NCBI GenBank assembly: GCA_903878115.1
Contig: CAIRGO010000303.1
Span: 20,664-84,663, forward strand
Source of the DNA: Akkermansiaceae bacterium
GTDB taxonomy: Bacteria > Verrucomicrobiota > Verrucomicrobiia > Verrucomicrobiales > Akkermansiaceae
Direction of reading: 5' to 3'
DNA: 64,000 bases
The position numbers and the translations under genes are program-made. The notes under the pieces are model-generated. The model ran no database searches, had not been told where the DNA came from, and worked only from the letters and a program-made list of their open reading frames with translations. Shown piece after piece: positions 61,822 to 64,000 of this stretch (within the stretch, counting starts at the first letter, position 1; every line of letters begins with the position of its first letter).

Positions 61822-63699
61822 CAGCGAGATCTGCGCGCCGAGTTCCACTACACGTGATGGAGGCAAGGAAAAATACGCTGTTGCGGGTGTAGCATTGCGA
61901 GTCATCCACGCAAAGATGGCGAGTCGAAAACGCTCCCAGGCATTGAGGTTGCGGCTGACGGCATAGGTTTCGCGACCTAGAAAAAATGTCGATTTTTGTG
62001 AGTCGTATTTCAATCCATCGACGAGGTGTAGTTTGAGTGTGGCGGGCACATTGGGCGTCTCCGAGAATCCAAACCGCAGGTGCAGGAGGTGAAATCCTTG
62101 ACCGAGTTCGGTGATGTCGAATCTCTCGCTATCGGCAGCATGAGAGCTATCGAGCGTTTCCACATGCAGCAGCATCACGTATTCATGAAGCACTTGGTTG
62201 TGCTTGAGATTGTGCAGCAGGGCCAGGGGAATGCCACCGGTTTTTCCGCACATGTAGAAGGCAGTGCCTGAAACGCGATGAATGCCTTTGCGATCGAGAT
62301 CCTCGATCAGCAATTCGGCGGGGATGGAGGCTTTTTCCATGCGTTTGCCGAGTCGCACACGGCCCCAGCGCCACGTAGTCATAATGAAAATCCCTACAAA
62401 AGCAACGGCAAGGGGCATCCAGCCGCCGTGCATAATTTTTGCTCCATTGGCGACAAGGAAGGAGATATCAATGATCAAAAAACAAGCCGTGGCGAGATTG
62501 CTTTTCCACGGTGCCCAGTTCCACACCGATCGCGATGCCTGGTAAAATAAGATCGTGGTGACGGCCATCGTGATCGAAATCGAAATGCCATAAGCCGCCG
62601 CGAGGTTGCTCGATTTTTCGTATTTGGCGATCAGGAACAAGCAGGCGATCATTAGAAACCAGTTAACCGGCGGCAGGTAAACTTGGCCTTTTTCTGTTGC
62701 CGAAGTATAAAGCATTCGCAAGCGCGGCAAGCAGCCGAGTTGGATTGCCTGTGAGGTCAGCGAAAAGGCTCCAGAAATCAAAGCTTGGCTGGCGATAATG
62801 GCCGCAGCTGTAGCAAGAATGGTCAGTGGTAAAATTCCGTGCTCGCCAGCCAGGTTGTAAAAGGAATGGGTTGTATCTGGATGCAACTGCACCAGCGCCG
62901 CTTGGCCGAGATAGTTCAGCGCCAGTCCGGGAAAAACCACCCAATACCAAGCTTTGCGGATCGAAGCGGCGGAGAAATGCCCGAGATCGGTGTAGAGCGC
63001 TTCACCTCCTGTCACCGACAAGAATACGGCAGCTAAGATCGGCAAGGCATGGATGTGCTGGTGATACAAAAATTTTAACCCTTGCAGCGGGTTGAGCGCA
63101 TAGAGGATAGAAGGACATTTCACGATCCAGAAGAGACCCATGAGCCCTAGCGTCGCAAACCACAACAAGATGATCGGGCCAAAAAGCACACCCACTTTTC
63201 CTGTGCCATGACGCTGGATCGCAAATAGCCCCACAATCAGGGTAAGGGCGATTGGCACCACATACTGCCCTAAGTTCGGCGCTTTCACGGTCAGGCCCTC
63301 CACCGCGGAAAGCACGGAAATCGCTGGGGTGATCATGCCATCGGCATAAATTAACGCTGCACCTAATAAACCCAGCGCAAAGATCCACGGACGATCAGCT
63401 AGTCCTTTCGCCGCACGACTGCCCCGAACTAGCGCGGACAGTGATAAAATTCCGCCTTCTCCTTTATTGTCGAGTCGCAACACGAGGCTTACGTATTTGA
63501 ACGTAACGATCAAAATTAATGACCACAGTATCAGGGAAGCGGCACCAGCCAAGTTCTGGGCAGTGGTATCGACGTGGTCGGCAAAACATTCGCGAAAGGC
63601 ATAAAGGGGACTGGTACCGATGTCGCCAAAGACGATCCCGAGCGCGCCGAGAGCGAGTTTCCACTGCGACGATTTTGATTGTTGTGCTTGGCCTCCCAT
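61819..63699 (-). CDS. kup: Potassium uptake protein, KUP/HAK family
   Basis: Imports potassium, probably with protons. It is 626 residues with twelve predicted helices followed by a cytosolic domain of about 170 residues. Family motifs: GALGIVFGDIGTSPLYAF near 18-35, YADGMITPAISVLSAVEG, and TGGEALYTDLGHF. The C-terminal part (FYMCGKTGGIPLALLHNLKHN) is complete. The leader contains a run of nine C on the coding strand close to the ribosome-binding position. Confidence 0.97.
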   Translation of the reverse strand: MGGQAQQSKSSQWKLALGALGIVFGDIGTSPLYAFRECFADHVDTTAQNLAGAASLILWSLILIVTFKYVSLVLRLDNKGEGGILSLSALVRGSRAAKGLADRPWIFALGLLGAALIYADGMITPAISVLSAVEGLTVKAPNLGQYVVPIALTLIVGLFAIQRHGTGKVGVLFGPIILLWFATLGLMGLFWIVKCPSILYALNPLQGLKFLYHQHIHALPILAAVFLSVTGGEALYTDLGHFSAASIRKAWYWVVFPGLALNYLGQAALVQLHPDTTHSFYNLAGEHGILPLTILATAAAIIASQALISGAFSLTSQAIQLGCLPRLRMLYTSATEKGQVYLPPVNWFLMIACLFLIAKYEKSSNLAAAYGISISITMAVTTILFYQASRSVWNWAPWKSNLATACFLIIDISFLVANGAKIMHGGWMPLAVAFVGIFIMTTWRWGRVRLGKRMEKASIPAELLIEDLDRKGIHRVSGTAFYMCGKTGGIPLALLHNLKHNQVLHEYVMLLHVETLDSSHAADSERFDITELGQGFHLLHLRFGFSETPNVPATLKLHLVDGLKYDSQKSTFFLGRETYAVSRNLNAWERFRLAIFAWMTRNATPATAYFSLPPSRVVELGAQISL

Positions 63700-63704
63700 A
63701 CTTT

Positions 63705-63725
63705 CCCGCAGAGGGCGGGGGGGGG
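63705..63725 (-). repeat. Homopolymeric C9 tract with adjacent stem in the kup leader
   Basis: On the plus strand nine G lie at 63717-63725, that is C9 on the kup strand, 18-26 bases before the ATG. cccgc (63705-63709) can pair with gcggg (63715-63719), which takes in the edge of the tract and the only purine-rich sequence next to the start. Slippage in the tract could change how the initiation region folds. Confidence 0.55.
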
Positions 63726-63805
63726 TTTTAGTCGATCAACGGCATGATGGCGAGAAAAAATATTAATTTGCTTCTCGGTCATGGAGAACTGCCTATCATG
63801 ACGCC

Positions 63806-64000
63806 ATGAATGTGCGAGTTTTTACTTTTTCGCTACTTTTTTTCTGTGGAGCAAATGCGGAGGAATTCAATTACTCAGAAGAGAATGTCCCACCCTATCA
63901 ATTGCCCAATCCGTTGCAAACCACCACTGGATTGCCAGTCACTACTGCGGACCAATGGAACAAGATTCGACGCCCTGAATTGCTTTCACTCATCGAACAA
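63806..64000 (+). CDS. CE15-like esterase (glucuronoyl or acetylxylan esterase type), partial
   Basis: The first 65 residues are visible; the gene leaves the right edge. A signal peptide (MNVRVFTFSLLFFCGANA) precedes NYSEENVPPYQLPNPLQTTT and VTTADQWNKIRRPELLSLIE. This opening closely follows the N-termini of bacterial CE15 glucuronoyl esterases and related alpha/beta-hydrolases (NYDExxVPxYTLPDPL...W...RRPEIL). The catalytic Ser, His and acid lie outside the window, so the class is an inference from the leader region only. Confidence 0.6.
   Translation, partial: MNVRVFTFSLLFFCGANAEEFNYSEENVPPYQLPNPLQTTTGLPVTTADQWNKIRRPELLSLIEQ

Overview
The window looks like a chromosomal segment of a Verrucomicrobia bacterium, probably Verrucomicrobiales. 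The best evidence is the repeated pairing of planctomycete-type cytochrome proteins (CxxCH plus DUF1549/DUF1553) with DUF1501 proteins, very large secreted CotH/LTD/PA14 proteins, a prepilin-like giant protein, tandem DUF1573 lipoprotein-like genes, and a kdsB-pyrG pair like that of the related Chlamydiae. No phage, insertion sequence, CRISPR array, tRNA or rRNA was seen.

Layout. 1-3.4 kb (minus): a cut DUF1549-type cytochrome gene, a GHL10 glycosidase and an M29 aminopeptidase. 3.5-7.9 kb (plus): a GbsR-like regulator, a specialised NusG paralogue, a small membrane protein and the sulfate-activation genes cysC, cysD and cysN. 7.9-9.7 kb: an ABM-like protein and a CCA-adding enzyme. 9.7-14.1 kb (minus): a DUF1501 and DUF1549/1553 pair. 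14.3 kb: a GreA/B-like protein. 14.75-28.8 kb (minus): respiratory complex I in the order nuoG-H-I-J-K-L-M-N-D-E-F. This locus lacks nuoABC and is interrupted by two unrelated toxin-antitoxin modules, one between nuoN and nuoD and one between nuoE and nuoF. 29-33 kb (minus): a DUF4175-like membrane coiled-coil protein, a secreted low-complexity protein and an orphan ABC ATPase. 33.1-39.5 kb (minus): a 1668-residue CotH/LTD/PA14 protein and a YiiX-like cysteine hydrolase.

39.7-45.5 kb: HU with a clear terminator, then a pseudokinase-SUMF1 membrane protein divergent from an ECF sigma, anti-sigma, secreted protein, two DUF1573 and rhodanese operon. 45.5-50.5 kb (minus): two small membrane proteins, pyrG, kdsB and a sodium:solute symporter. 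50.8-60.3 kb (plus): dnaA, a giant prepilin-like protein with a secreted partner, and a second DUF1549/1553 and DUF1501 pair. 60.3-63.7 kb (minus): a DEAD-box helicase and the Kup potassium transporter. The right edge holds the start of a CE15-like esterase.

The locally most unusual features are the two toxin-antitoxin modules inside the complex I operon, each with its own apparent control sequence; the double-degenerate pseudokinase-SUMF1 protein facing an ECF operon; the NusG/GbsR pair next to sulfate activation; and a near absence of Shine-Dalgarno sequences, with two predicted near-leaderless transcripts.
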